A DNA stretch of 45,092 bases from Bryobacterales bacterium (GTDB taxonomy: Bacteria; Acidobacteriota; Terriglobia; Bryobacterales; Bryobacteraceae). The notes under the pieces are model-generated. The model did not search any database. It had not been told where the DNA came from and saw only the letters and a list, made by a program, of their open reading frames with translations. Numbering within the stretch: the stretch's first letter is position 1; every line of letters starts with the position of its first letter. The stretch is taken from positions 1 through 45,092 of the forward strand of contig JAIXKK010000005.1 of the NCBI GenBank assembly GCA_026954325.1. The letters are read 5' to 3'. Shown one piece after another: positions 34,502 through 43,077 of the stretch. Position numbers and translations under genes: made by a program.

Positions 34502-35027
34502 GGTGCGTGCCTTCCTTCGTTGTATCCGCCACCTTGCCGGCGGCGGTGGCCGTGCCGCCTTTCACCTTACCGGCTGTGTCCGCCGTGGCATCGCCTGCCT
34601 TGCCGGCGGCGTTCACCGTGCCGTCCTTCACTTTCGTGGCGGCGCCCTTCGTCGCGTTACCGGTCCTGCCTGCGGCGTTCACGGCACCGTCCTTCACTTT
34701 CGTGGCCGCGTCCTTCGTCGCGTTACCGGTCCTGCCGGCAGCGTTCACCGTGCCGCCCTTCACTTTACCGGCTGTGTCCGCCGTGGCATCGCCTGTCTTG
34801 CCGGCGGCGTTCACCGTGCCGTCCTTTAGCTTCGTAGCGGCATGTTTGGCTCCTCCCGCTACCTTCCCCGCGGCCCCGGTCACGCCTTCCTTGACACCGG
34901 AGCCGATGTCCGCGGCGCCTTTCCGGATTTTGGTTCCGGACGTGGATGACTGGTTGCTCCGCGCGCTCAAAGAGGCGGCGAGAAAAAAGGAAAGGCCAAG
35001 AGCGGAAAGTAGTTTCATTCGGATCAT
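34428..35027 (-). CDS. secreted LEA-like protein with 22-residue repeats
   Basis: A 199-residue product with signal peptide (MIRMKLLSALGLSFFLAASL, cleaved near SARS) and a hydrophilic Ala/Gly/Lys/Thr-rich mature part. Five tandem repeats of 22 residues lie at about 63-172, e.g. AATKVKDGAVNAAGRTGNATK; each equals two 11-residue units, the pattern of late-embryogenesis-abundant group 3 proteins that stay disordered and fold to helix on drying. A role in the cell envelope under desiccation is inferred. ATG 35027 is favoured by AAGGGG upstream; ATG 35018 is an alternative. Confidence 0.75.
   Translation of the reverse strand: MIRMKLLSALGLSFFLAASLSARSNQSSTSGTKIRKGAADIGSGVKEGVTGAAGKVAGGAKHAATKLKDGTVNAAGKTGDATADTAGKVKGGTVNAAGRTGNATKDAATKVKDGAVNAAGRTGNATKGAATKVKDGTVNAAGKAGDATADTAGKVKGGTATAAGKVADTTKEGTHRVVKSSRTVGKGVKEGARELTRKN
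34512..34841 (-). repeat. 66-bp tandem repeat array (5 units)
   Basis: The coding repeats form five head-to-tail 66-bp units that differ by scattered substitutions. Units 1 and 4 (and 2 and 3 in part) are most alike, suggesting block duplication. Copy number may vary between strains. Confidence 0.75.
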
Positions 35028-35075
35028 GTTCTGCCCCTTCTTATAGTCTTCCACAAGAGAGGGGCGCGGAGCCGG

Positions 35076-35468
35076 CTACTTCCTTGCGCCGAGCGCCTCC
35101 ACGCCGAGCCGGAGGTGTTTCTCCGCCGACTTCCGGCTCTCCCTGGCCGCGCGGCGCGCTTCCATGGCTTTCTCCCGCTCCGTTTCGAGCGGCTTCGTCG
35201 CCATGCCGGGCCATTTCCGCACCATCGCCCCAGCCGATTTCGTAAGCTTCTCCACATTGGCCTCATGCCCGGCGGCCTCGGCGTCCAGCGCCTCCGCCCG
35301 AAGGCGGAACTGCCGGGAGAGGGCCGCATGCCGCGCGGCGGTGCGGGCCTCGACGGCCAGGCCTTCGAGCTTCGCGGCTTCGAGTTGAGGGCCGGCGGCC
35401 ATTGAGGACCTGATCAGCGCCAGCGCCAGAGCGGACTTGGAAACGAACAGACGGTTTGGTTTCCACAT
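35076..35468 (-). CDS. small helical exported protein, unknown
   Basis: A 130-residue product with a possible signal (MWKPNRLFVSKSALALALIRSSMAAG) and then a long Ala/Glu/Arg-rich helix with coiled-coil character (LEAAKLEGLAVEARTAARHAA, shortened here as LEAAKLEGLAVEA). No family recognised. ATG 35468 is chosen so that the basic n-region and hydrophobic stretch come first; the frame is open to 35531, overlapping the regulator gene. Together with the LEA-like gene, it may be a small stress-envelope unit. Confidence 0.5.
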   Translation of the reverse strand: MWKPNRLFVSKSALALALIRSSMAAGPQLEAAKLEGLAVEARTAARHAALSRQFRLRAEALDAEAAGHEANVEKLTKSAGAMVRKWPGMATKPLETEREKAMEARRAARESRKSAEKHLRLGVEALGARK

Positions 35469-35527
35469 GGCTTCAGATCCCATTCCAACCCGGCCTGCAA
35501 CAGCCGGGGTATAGGAGAAATACGGGT

Positions 35528-36169
35528 TCATACCGAAACCAGCCCGTGCCGTATGGCATATTGCACCAGTTCGGCCGAGGAATGCACTCCCAGTTCGTCC
35601 ATCATCTTGTACTTGTGAAACTCCACTGTCCGCGAGGAGACGTTCAGAATTCCCCCGATCTCTTTCGCGGACCGCCCTTCGGCGAGCAGTTGCAGGACTT
35701 CAATTTGACGAGCGGTCAGGTGGATTGTCTGTCGAGTGTGCGGCCGGCCGCCGGCAAGCAGTTCCAGCACGGCGGGCGTTCGCAGCGCCGGCGAGAGATA
35801 TTTCCTTCCGGCCAGCACCTCATGGATTGCCGTCACCAGCTCATCGGAAGCCGCGTGTTTGAGCACATAGCCCGACGCCCCGGCCTCGAGCGCGCGCGCC
35901 GCGTAATCCAAATCCGAGTGCATGGTGAGGAACACGATCCTGCTCCTGCTGCCATCATCCCGCAGGATGCGGGCCGCGTCGACCCCATTGAGCAGCGGCA
36001 TGGAAACATCGGCCACGACGACGTCCGGCCGAAGGCGGCGGCACGCCTCGATCATCTCCCGCCCGTCGGATACCACGCCCACCAGATCGAACTCGCCGGA
36101 CAGCAGGCCGCGCAGCCCATCCAGCACGATTCTGTGATCGTCAGCGAGGAGAATTCTCGGTTTGTTCAT
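35528..36169 (-). CDS. LuxR-type response regulator
   Basis: A 213-residue NarL-family regulator. The receiver has D10-D11, phosphoacceptor D54 (VVVADVSMP), T82 and K104 (YVLKHA). The DNA-binding domain has LTARQIEVLQLLAEGRSAKEI and VSSRTVEFHKYKMM. It overlaps its kinase gene by 29 bp, a strong sign of pairing. Confidence 0.93.
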   Translation of the reverse strand: MNKPRILLADDHRIVLDGLRGLLSGEFDLVGVVSDGREMIEACRRLRPDVVVADVSMPLLNGVDAARILRDDGSRSRIVFLTMHSDLDYAARALEAGASGYVLKHAASDELVTAIHEVLAGRKYLSPALRTPAVLELLAGGRPHTRQTIHLTARQIEVLQLLAEGRSAKEIGGILNVSSRTVEFHKYKMMDELGVHSSAELVQYAIRHGLVSV

Positions 36170-38213
36170 CTTGCGAATCCATCGGGAGCGTCACTTCGAT
36201 GAGAGTCCCTTCACCCGGCTTCGAGCTTACCTGGAACGCGCCTCCCAACAAACGCGTCCGCTCTTCCATGCTTGCAAGCCCCAACCCCGGGCGCCAGCCG
36301 GGTCCGCCGCGGTCAAAGCCGGCGCCATTGTCTTGAATCCGAAGCATTAGCCCGGCTCCACCCGCCGACAGGCGCAGGTTGACCTCGGTTGCGCCGGAAT
36401 GGCGCAGCACGTTGCGTAATGCCTCCTGCACGATGCGGTAGACGGCAAGCCGCACGTCCCGGGAGATGCGGCATGGAGCGCCGGCGATGTCCGTCTCCAC
36501 CACCGGTCCGCCACGTTCCACACATGCCCGGCATTCCGCTTCGATTGCCGCGGCCAGGCCCAGATCATCGAGCAGCGCGGGATGCAAGCGCCGCGACAGC
36601 CCATGCATCCCGGTGGCCAGTTCCCCGATCTCGCGCTTCAACGTTTCGAGTCCCGCGCGGCGTTCCCCGGGTGATTCGGAAAGGCGTTCCAGGCGTCCCG
36701 CCTCGATGGCCAGCGCAGCCAGGCGCTGTGTCAGATCATCGTGGAGTTCGCGAGCGATACGCCGGCGCTCTTCCTCCTGGGCGGTAATCAGCCGCCCTGC
36801 CAGAAGCTCGAGTTCCTTCTTCGAGACCATCGTTTCCTGAAGGTCATTACTCATGCGGTTGAAGGCGTCTCTCAGTTGCCCGATCTCATCGGACGATCCC
36901 CTGGGCAGACAGACACCCCGTTCCCCCGCGCCGAGCCGCCGGGCCCACCCCGCCAGTTCCAGGACCGGCCGAGTGACGGCGGCCGCCAGCAGGCTTGCCG
37001 CCAAGAAGAACACCATGGACACCAGAACCCCGGTTGTCATGGTGCGGCGCCGCAGTTCGGCGATGGGCGCCAGCGCCTCGGCGCTATCGATCTCCGCCAC
37101 GATGGTCCATTGCAACTCGTTGAGATGAAGCGGGGCCTTCGAGCGAAGTGAGGGGACACCGCGCAACTCCGGCATCACCGGAAGTGTCAGCACCGCCGTC
37201 CCGCCGGTCCTGATCCGCTCGACGACGGCGGGGGAAATCCGCGCCTTCTCGAGTTGCGAATAGAACTCGGCCGGATCCTCGATTTCCTGGCGCAAGTCGC
37301 TTCGCAGCAGCCCATCGGGGCCGGTGATATAGGCCTGGCCGGTTTCCCCGAGCCCCTCGGCACGCCACCCGTTGTCGCCGGTCATCACTCTGTTGACTTC
37401 GTGAATGCTGACCTGAATGGCCAGCACGCCAATGACGGATCCGGCGCGGCGTATGGCGGTGGCGGCAAACGCCGCGGGGAGAAGTCCGGAAGGCGGGTAG
37501 GGAGCGTAGTCTTCGAGGACGGTTTGAGAGGAGTTGTGCGCCAAGGCGCGCTGGTAGGCACGCGCCAGCCCGGTAGTTCGCATGACGTCTCGATGGAGGC
37601 TGGTTCCCAAATCGATCTCCTTGCGCACGGTGTACACGATACGGCCCTCGGGCGCGAGGATGAGAACGATATCGTGGAACCCGAACGCGCTCCGGTAACC
37701 CTGGAACGTGGGGTGGAAGCGGTTGTGTGCCGCCCCATAACGCCCCGCCTCGACTTCGAGCAGCAGACCGCGCTCCCTGGCGGGATGCGGGTTCGCCGCC
37801 AGGAAAATCGACTGAAGTGTCTGGGCGCGGGGATCGGCAGGATACCAATCCCGGGCGAAAGGCTGTGGAAACTCACGGTCATACAACGCGTGCAAAGCTT
37901 TTGCGGCCGGACTATCCGGTTCGAGACCAGGGAGCTTCGCCCACGCCTCGCGGAACCCCTCGGTGGCGTTGATGGTCGATTCGTCGGCCGACAGCGCCGC
38001 CACATCCGCCTCAATGTCTCGAAAATAATCCTCGATCTGGCTCGCGCGAGTCTGGCGAAGGGCGGTCAACCGGTCCAGCGTGGCCTGCTCGAGGGCGGAC
38101 GAAGCAATGGAGGAGGCCTGCCAGTTGGTAACCGCAACGGCGCTCAGGCCGAGCAACACGAAGGCTGTTTGCAATTTCGTGCGAAAGGAGCGAAATCGGA
38201 AGAACTGCTTCAA
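36141..38213 (-). CDS. NarL-type sensor kinase with large periplasmic sensor
   Basis: A 690-residue kinase: TM1 (about 14-32), a periplasmic domain of about 360 residues whose layout (FHDIVLILAPEGRIVYTV, GQAYITGPDGLLRSD) fits a double Cache sensor, TM2 (about 398-420), a HAMP linker (RPVLELAGWARRLGAGE), HisKA_3 with RRIARELHDDLTQRLA, and an ATPase (RNVLRHSG, QDNGAGFD, GLGLASMEER). Cache domains typically sense small molecules such as amino or organic acids. The start is TTG 38213, overlapping the purN stop in TTGA; no ATG gives a better N-terminus. It ends inside the regulator gene. Confidence 0.93.
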   Translation of the reverse strand: MKQFFRFRSFRTKLQTAFVLLGLSAVAVTNWQASSIASSALEQATLDRLTALRQTRASQIEDYFRDIEADVAALSADESTINATEGFREAWAKLPGLEPDSPAAKALHALYDREFPQPFARDWYPADPRAQTLQSIFLAANPHPARERGLLLEVEAGRYGAAHNRFHPTFQGYRSAFGFHDIVLILAPEGRIVYTVRKEIDLGTSLHRDVMRTTGLARAYQRALAHNSSQTVLEDYAPYPPSGLLPAAFAATAIRRAGSVIGVLAIQVSIHEVNRVMTGDNGWRAEGLGETGQAYITGPDGLLRSDLRQEIEDPAEFYSQLEKARISPAVVERIRTGGTAVLTLPVMPELRGVPSLRSKAPLHLNELQWTIVAEIDSAEALAPIAELRRRTMTTGVLVSMVFFLAASLLAAAVTRPVLELAGWARRLGAGERGVCLPRGSSDEIGQLRDAFNRMSNDLQETMVSKKELELLAGRLITAQEEERRRIARELHDDLTQRLAALAIEAGRLERLSESPGERRAGLETLKREIGELATGMHGLSRRLHPALLDDLGLAAAIEAECRACVERGGPVVETDIAGAPCRISRDVRLAVYRIVQEALRNVLRHSGATEVNLRLSAGGAGLMLRIQDNGAGFDRGGPGWRPGLGLASMEERTRLLGGAFQVSSKPGEGTLIEVTLPMDSQDEQTENSPR

Positions 38214-38833
38214 TTCGTGAACATTTTATCCGAAATGTCCAGCACGCGCCGCCCCTCGATCCGGTAGCGGGCATCGAGCACCGTGCCGATGGCCTCGCTG
38301 TAGATGCGGTGTTCCTCTTTCAGAATGCGGGCTGACAGGGTTTCGACCGTATCGCCGTCCTCGACGGGCACGACCGCCTGCCGGATGATGGGACCCGAAT
38401 CCAGGTCCTCGTCGACGAAATGGACCGTGCAGCCGGTGAACTTGACGCCGTGGACCAGCGCCTGATGCTGCGCGTCGAGGCCGGGAAAGGCGGGGAGGAG
38501 CGACGGATGGATATTGAGGATGCGGAGCGGGTAGGCGCGGATGAAGGCGGAACTCAATAGCCGCATGTATCCGGCGAGGCACACGAGGCCGATGTCATGT
38601 TTGCGTAGCTCTTCGAGCAGCAGACGGTCATACGCTTGACGGTCCAGGCCGCGCGAGGGAATCGAGACGGCATGGAGGTTCCGTTGCTGGGCAATGGCAA
38701 GTCCGGGAGCTTCCGGGCGGTTCGAGATCACGCAGGCGATGGCGGCGTTCAGCCGACCGGCGCCGATGTTATCGGCAATGGCCTGAAAGTTCGAGCCGCG
38801 GCCGGAAAGAAGAATGCCGAGGCGGTTGTTCAT
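38210..38833 (-). CDS. purN: phosphoribosylglycinamide formyltransferase
   Basis: Transfers a formyl group from 10-formyl-THF to GAR in purine synthesis. The 207-residue protein has LGILLSGRGSNFQAI at the start, ISNRPEAPGL, LAGYMRLLS, the catalytic NIHPSLLPAFPG and HFVDEDLDSGPII with the catalytic Asp. It overlaps purM by 4 bp upstream and the TTG of the sensor kinase downstream, so all three are translationally linked. Confidence 0.96.
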   Translation of the reverse strand: MNNRLGILLSGRGSNFQAIADNIGAGRLNAAIACVISNRPEAPGLAIAQQRNLHAVSIPSRGLDRQAYDRLLLEELRKHDIGLVCLAGYMRLLSSAFIRAYPLRILNIHPSLLPAFPGLDAQHQALVHGVKFTGCTVHFVDEDLDSGPIIRQAVVPVEDGDTVETLSARILKEEHRIYSEAIGTVLDARYRIEGRRVLDISDKMFTN

Positions 38834-39891
38834 CGATAGATCACACGAGGACGGGATGAAGTTTCGATAATCCGGCCAATCGGGAAGTGGGGTTCCTTGA
38901 GCCGGCGGAGGATCTTTTCGGCTTCCGCCGCCCGGCGCGGACTCACAACCAGAATCATGCCGATGCCGGTGTTGAAGGTGCGGCGGTAGTCGCCATCGGG
39001 AATGTTGCCGAGGGATTTGAGCAGAGGAAAGACCGGAGGTTCCGGCCAGGACCCTGGATAGACTTCCGCGGCGAGGCCTTTGGGAAGCACGCGGGGGAGG
39101 TTGTCTGTAATCCCGCCGCCGGTGATGTGGGCGGCGGCGCGCAGCAATCCCTTGCGATGCAAGGCGTGAATCGGCTTGCGGTAGCCGCGGTGGACTTTCA
39201 GCAGTTCCTCGCCCACGGAGCACCCGAGTTCGGCGACCTGCGTGTGGACCGTGTAGCCCGCGATGTCGAACAGCAGCTTGCGGGCGAGAGAATACCCGTT
39301 GGTGTGGAGCCCGGTGGAGGGGAGCCCCAGCAACACATCGCCGGGCTTCATGCCGGCTCCGGTGAGGAGCGACTTGCGCTCGACGGCGCCGACAATGCAT
39401 CCGGCGACGTCATATTCGCCTTCGGAATAGAGGCCGGGCATTTCGGCGGTTTCGCCTCCAATCAGCGCGCACCCGTTTTCCTCGCACGCCCTGGCCATGC
39501 CGCCGATGACATCGCGGGCGACTTCGGCCTGAAGCCTGCCGACAGCGAAGTAGTCGAGAAAGAACAGCGGCGTGGCTCCCTGCACCGCGATGTCATTGAC
39601 GCAGTGGTTCACCAGGCACTGTCCGACGGTGTCGTGCTTGCCGGAGAGGAACGCCACCTTGAGCTTGGTGCCGACCCCATCGATGGAGCTGACGAGCACC
39701 GGATTCTTCCAGCCCTTGAGGTGGAAGCCGCCCCCGAAGCTGCCGATGGAGGTAAGCACCGATTTGCTGAACGTGCGTTTGGCGAGCGAGCGGATGTAGC
39801 CTACGGCGCGGCCGGCTTCGTCAATACTGACTCCGGCATCCTGGTAGCGCACGGCGTTTTTGGAGGGCTTGGCGGGATTCTTGGTCTTCAT
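38830..39891 (-). CDS. purM: phosphoribosylformylglycinamidine cyclo-ligase
   Basis: Closes the imidazole ring (AIR synthetase) with ATP. The 353-residue product has YQDAGVSIDEAG near the start, SIDGVGTKLKVAF, HCVNDIAVQGATPLFFLDY, GGETAEMPGLY and HITGGGITDNLPRVLP. ATG 39891 is chosen over TTG 39897. Its stop overlaps purN (ATGA). dut lies 41 bp upstream on the same strand, so dut-purM-purN-kinase-regulator may be one transcript. Confidence 0.96.
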   Translation of the reverse strand: MKTKNPAKPSKNAVRYQDAGVSIDEAGRAVGYIRSLAKRTFSKSVLTSIGSFGGGFHLKGWKNPVLVSSIDGVGTKLKVAFLSGKHDTVGQCLVNHCVNDIAVQGATPLFFLDYFAVGRLQAEVARDVIGGMARACEENGCALIGGETAEMPGLYSEGEYDVAGCIVGAVERKSLLTGAGMKPGDVLLGLPSTGLHTNGYSLARKLLFDIAGYTVHTQVAELGCSVGEELLKVHRGYRKPIHALHRKGLLRAAAHITGGGITDNLPRVLPKGLAAEVYPGSWPEPPVFPLLKSLGNIPDGDYRRTFNTGIGMILVVSPRRAAEAEKILRRLKEPHFPIGRIIETSSRPRVIYR

Positions 39892-39932
39892 TCGCAAGGT
39901 GGAATTCCCATGATAGCCGAGCCCTGATTGCG

Positions 39933-40364
39933 CTAGCGGCCGGAGGAGCCGAAGCCGCCGTCTCCGCGGCGCGAGCCGCCGAGGTCACCTTCTTCCCACT
40001 GGATACGCTCGTAGCGGGCGATCACCATCTGCGCGATGCGGTCGCCCGCATGCACCTGGTAGGGTTGGCGGCCGAGGTTGAGCAGGATCACCTGGAGTTC
40101 GCCGCGGTAGCCGGGGTCGATGGTGGCCGGAGCATTCGGCATGGTGATGAGGTGTTTGAGGGCGAGACCGCTGCGCGGCCGGATCTGCGCCTCATAGCCT
40201 GGGGGGATCTCGAGGGCGAGGGCGGTGGGGACAAGCCTCGTCTCGCCCGGGGGCAGCAGCACATCGGCGGCGGCCTTCAAATCGAGGCCGGCGTCCTCGT
40301 CCGGCCCGTGCGCATAGGCGGGGAGAGAAGCTTCGGGGCGGAGCTTTTTGATCCGGATACGCAA
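39933..40364 (-). CDS. dut: dUTP diphosphatase
   Basis: Hydrolyses dUTP to dUMP, limiting uracil in DNA and feeding thymidylate synthesis. The 143-residue trimer-type enzyme has all five motifs: DAGLDL, RPRSGLALK, NAPATIDPGYRGE, GDRIAQMVI and the mobile C-terminal RGDGGFGSSG. No ATG exists before motif 1, so TTG 40364 is the start. Head to head with thyX, 44 bp from its ATG, and the pair is metabolically matched. Confidence 0.95.
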   Translation of the reverse strand: MRIRIKKLRPEASLPAYAHGPDEDAGLDLKAAADVLLPPGETRLVPTALALEIPPGYEAQIRPRSGLALKHLITMPNAPATIDPGYRGELQVILLNLGRQPYQVHAGDRIAQMVIARYERIQWEEGDLGGSRRGDGGFGSSGR

Positions 40365-40408
40365 TCTGCTATTGTAGCGGCTTGCGGTCGAAACAAAAAC
40401 GGGTTGTC

Positions 40409-41812
40409 ATGTTGCCGCCGATGCCGCCGGAGAAATCGGCCTACGCGCTGGCGCGCTACAGCCGTTCGGGCGATACCATCGCGCAGTCGATCGAGTGGGT
40501 GCGGACGCACGATTCGCAGAAATTCCTCGAGAGCTTCTACTTCCAGTACGGCCACGCGTCGATCGCGGATCTTGGGCATTTGGCGGTGTGCTTTGAAGGC
40601 GTGTCGGAACTGGCGGCGACGGAGATTGAAGACGAACAGTTGTGGGACGGGCAGGCGAAATCGACGCGCTACCAGGATTTTTCCAAGGTTGGCTTCATCA
40701 CGCCGCCTGAATTCGACGCCGCGCCGGCCGCCCTCTACGAGGCGGCGGGGAAGCGGATGATCGAGGCCTATCAGAAGGTGCATGCGGCGGTGTTCGAGCA
40801 TCTCACGGCGCGGTTGCCGCGTCCGGCGGAGATGAAGCCGGACGCCTACCAGCGCAACCTCGCGGCGCGGGCGTTCGACGTGGCGCGCTATCTCCTGTTT
40901 TTCGGAGTGCCCACGAACGCCGGCCAGGTGGTGAGCATCCGGACCCTGGAGAAGCAGATTCGCCGTCTGAAGGCTTCCGAGTACGCGGAAGCGCGCTCGC
41001 TGGGCGATGAGATTGCCGAGGCGTGCGCGCAGCCGGCGGCGTGCCGGTGGGAGGGGAGAACGGCAGAGGCGATGGCTCCGACGCTTGCGCGGCACGTTGA
41101 AGCGGAGGAACACCGCGCGCGGGCGCGAGCGGATCTGGAGCGCTACGCGCAAGAGAACCTGCCTCCGCCTTCCGGAGAGAAAGCGCCGCGGGTCGATCTG
41201 CTGCGGCCGCGCGACAACATTACCGAGATCGCGGCCACGCTGCTCTATCCGGTGAGCGCGAGTCCGTATCGCGAGTTGCGGGAAGTGGTGGGGGGATGGC
41301 CGGTTTCGCGCCGCATGGAGGTAATCGGCGTGGCGCTCGGGTCCCGGACGCGGCGGGATGAACTGCCGCGCGAGTTCCGATCGGCTCCGTATGTATTCGA
41401 CATCGTGATGGACATTGGGGCGTACCGCGATCTGCACCGCCACCGCCGCTGCCAGCAGTTCCGCCAGCCCTATGCGGGACTGCTCGGCTATGACACGCCG
41501 GAGGCCGTGGACGCGGCCGCGGCCGGGGCCGTGTATCACGAGGCGATGCGGACGGCCTTCGAGGCGATGGGCCGGCTGCCGGCTCCGGGGGCGCATTACC
41601 TGCTGCCGTTCGGAGCGCTATCACGCTTCCTGTTCAAGATGGACTTCGCCGAAGTGGAGTACATCTCCCGGCTGCGCAGCGGCGTCAAGGGCCACTTCAG
41701 CTATCGCCAGGTGGCCTGGGAGATGAAGCAGCGCATGGAGGAGGTGGAACCCGAGTTGGGGCGGCTGATCGAGGCAACGCCCCCGTGGGTGGAAGATCCG
41801 CTCAAGCGGTGA
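40409..41812 (+). CDS. thyX: double-domain ThyX-like flavin-dependent thymidylate synthase
   Basis: ThyX methylates dUMP to dTMP with methylene-THF and FAD. This 467-residue protein is about twice normal length and appears to be two ThyX domains in tandem. Domain 1 (about 10-215) has FYFQYGHAS, FEGVSELA and ends its motif in STRY (85-88), but the ThyX RHR is replaced by DEQ (75-77). Domain 2 (about 260-465) has RHR at 344-346 (LHRHRRCQQF) but lacks the following S/E/STRY residues, with QPY instead. Each half keeps what the other lost. ATG 40409 is used; TTG 40382 would add nine residues. It is divergent from dut and overlaps the convergent sigma-54 activator by 11 bp. Confidence 0.85.
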   Translation: MLPPMPPEKSAYALARYSRSGDTIAQSIEWVRTHDSQKFLESFYFQYGHASIADLGHLAVCFEGVSELAATEIEDEQLWDGQAKSTRYQDFSKVGFITPPEFDAAPAALYEAAGKRMIEAYQKVHAAVFEHLTARLPRPAEMKPDAYQRNLAARAFDVARYLLFFGVPTNAGQVVSIRTLEKQIRRLKASEYAEARSLGDEIAEACAQPAACRWEGRTAEAMAPTLARHVEAEEHRARARADLERYAQENLPPPSGEKAPRVDLLRPRDNITEIAATLLYPVSASPYRELREVVGGWPVSRRMEVIGVALGSRTRRDELPREFRSAPYVFDIVMDIGAYRDLHRHRRCQQFRQPYAGLLGYDTPEAVDAAAAGAVYHEAMRTAFEAMGRLPAPGAHYLLPFGALSRFLFKMDFAEVEYISRLRSGVKGHFSYRQVAWEMKQRMEEVEPELGRLIEATPPWVEDPLKR

Positions 41813-42842
41813 GCGGCGATTGCGGACCGTCCCGGGCGAGTTTATAGAGGCTGCGGAGTTTGGCGGTGAGCGTGGTGCGTTTGAGGCGGAGGATGTCCGC
41901 GGCCTGGCTCTTGTTGCCTCCGGTGCGGCGCAGGGCCTGCTCGATGATGTGCAACTCGATGCGTCCGATGGTGGCTTCGAAATCGAGCCCTTCGTCGGGG
42001 ACAGCGACGCAGGGGGAATCCCAATCGTGCGCGGCGCGGTGGGAGAAGTCGAGCGGCAGATGAAAATCGGAGGGGAACAACGCCATGCGGTCGCCGCCGA
42101 GGGCGATGGCGTGCTCGATGGCATTCTCCAACTGGCGGACGTTTCCGGGCCATGAATAGCCGCGAAGCATCTCGATGGTTTCGGAGGCGATGCGGCGGAC
42201 GGGGATGCCTTCCTGGAGGCAGATCTTTTCCGTGAAGTGGGCGGCCAAGGCGGGGATGTCGTCGAGGCGTTCGCGGAGCGGGGGCAGCGGCAGAGGCACG
42301 ACGTTGAGGCGGTAGTAGAGGTCTTCGCGGAAGCGGCCGGCGGCGATGCGGCGCGGCAGATCGGCGTTGGTGGCGGCGAGTACGCGCACGTCGATGTGGA
42401 TGGTTTCCGAGGAGCCAATGCGCTGAAATTCGCGTTCCTGGAGCACGCGCAGGAGCTTGGCCTGCGTATCCATGGGCATGTCGCCGATTTCGTCGAGAAA
42501 GAGGGTGCCGTGGTTGGCCTGTTCGAAGCGGCCGGCGCGGGATTGAACGGCTCCGGTGAAGGCTCCGCGGACGTGTCCGAACAGTTCGGCTTCGAGCAGG
42601 GGTTCGGGCAGGGCGGTGCAATTGACCGCGACCATGGGGAGGTGGGCGCGAGGGCCGGCGGCGTGGATGGCGCGGGCGGCGGCCTCCTTGCCGGTGCCGG
42701 TTTCGCCGGTGATGAGGACGGTGGCGCGTTTCGGGCCGATGAGGCGGATTTTTTCGGCGAGCCGTTCCATGGCAGGGCCGCGGCCGACGAGGGAACGGCG
42801 CCAGGGTTCGGCGAAGGCAACTACCGTTTGCGGGGCAGGCAT
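41802..42842 (-). CDS. sigma-54-dependent activator without sensory domain
   Basis: A 346-residue enhancer-binding protein. The AAA+ domain starts near residue 17 with Walker A GETGTGKEAAAR, the sigma-54 contact GAFTGA, Walker B LFLDEIGDMP and the RYSWPGNVRQLEN-type sensor segment (GYSWPGNVRQLENAIEHA). A Fis-type helix-turn-helix closes it (GGNKSQAADILRLKRTTL). There is no receiver, GAF or PAS domain before the AAA+, so activity must be controlled by expression, a partner, or be constitutive. GGAG lies 9 nt before the ATG. Confidence 0.93.
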   Translation of the reverse strand: MPAPQTVVAFAEPWRRSLVGRGPAMERLAEKIRLIGPKRATVLITGETGTGKEAAARAIHAAGPRAHLPMVAVNCTALPEPLLEAELFGHVRGAFTGAVQSRAGRFEQANHGTLFLDEIGDMPMDTQAKLLRVLQEREFQRIGSSETIHIDVRVLAATNADLPRRIAAGRFREDLYYRLNVVPLPLPPLRERLDDIPALAAHFTEKICLQEGIPVRRIASETIEMLRGYSWPGNVRQLENAIEHAIALGGDRMALFPSDFHLPLDFSHRAAHDWDSPCVAVPDEGLDFEATIGRIELHIIEQALRRTGGNKSQAADILRLKRTTLTAKLRSLYKLARDGPQSPLTA

Positions 42843-43077
42843 AGCATAATCTCCAGAGGAGAGATCGGAGGGGTAGGCCGGGGGGAAGATGGAGAGATCA
42901 TCCTAGGAGAACTAGAGGAAGGTAGGCAAGGAGGTGGAAGGTGGAGGGAACCGTCTGATGTGTATGACATTCCGGTTGCCGTGGCATACGGCGGCGAGGT
43001 TTGAAAGCAGAAGGAAAGAAGGATGCCGCCGCGGCGTTGTAGGCGATAGCGTGGACAGGTGTCTTTTTTGCCGGACC
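42843..43077. other. 235-bp intergenic region, purine-rich
   Basis: No gene. On the plus strand 42856-42950 is a long G/A-rich tract (repeats of GGAGG, GGAAGG and AGAGG). It lies just upstream of the sigma-54 activator, so its promoter should be here; I see no clear -35/-10 or -24/-12 elements. Confidence 0.45.

Noticed and set aside
34462..35046. Pro/Val/Ala-rich plus-strand frame opposite the LEA-like repeats
   Set aside because: It simply mirrors the 66-bp repeat; the minus frame has a signal peptide and ribosome-binding site.
36141..38213. Reading the kinase start TTG as an error and choosing an inner ATG
   Set aside because: Inner Met codons lie after TM1, which would remove the membrane anchor; TTGA overlap with purN is a sensible coupled start.
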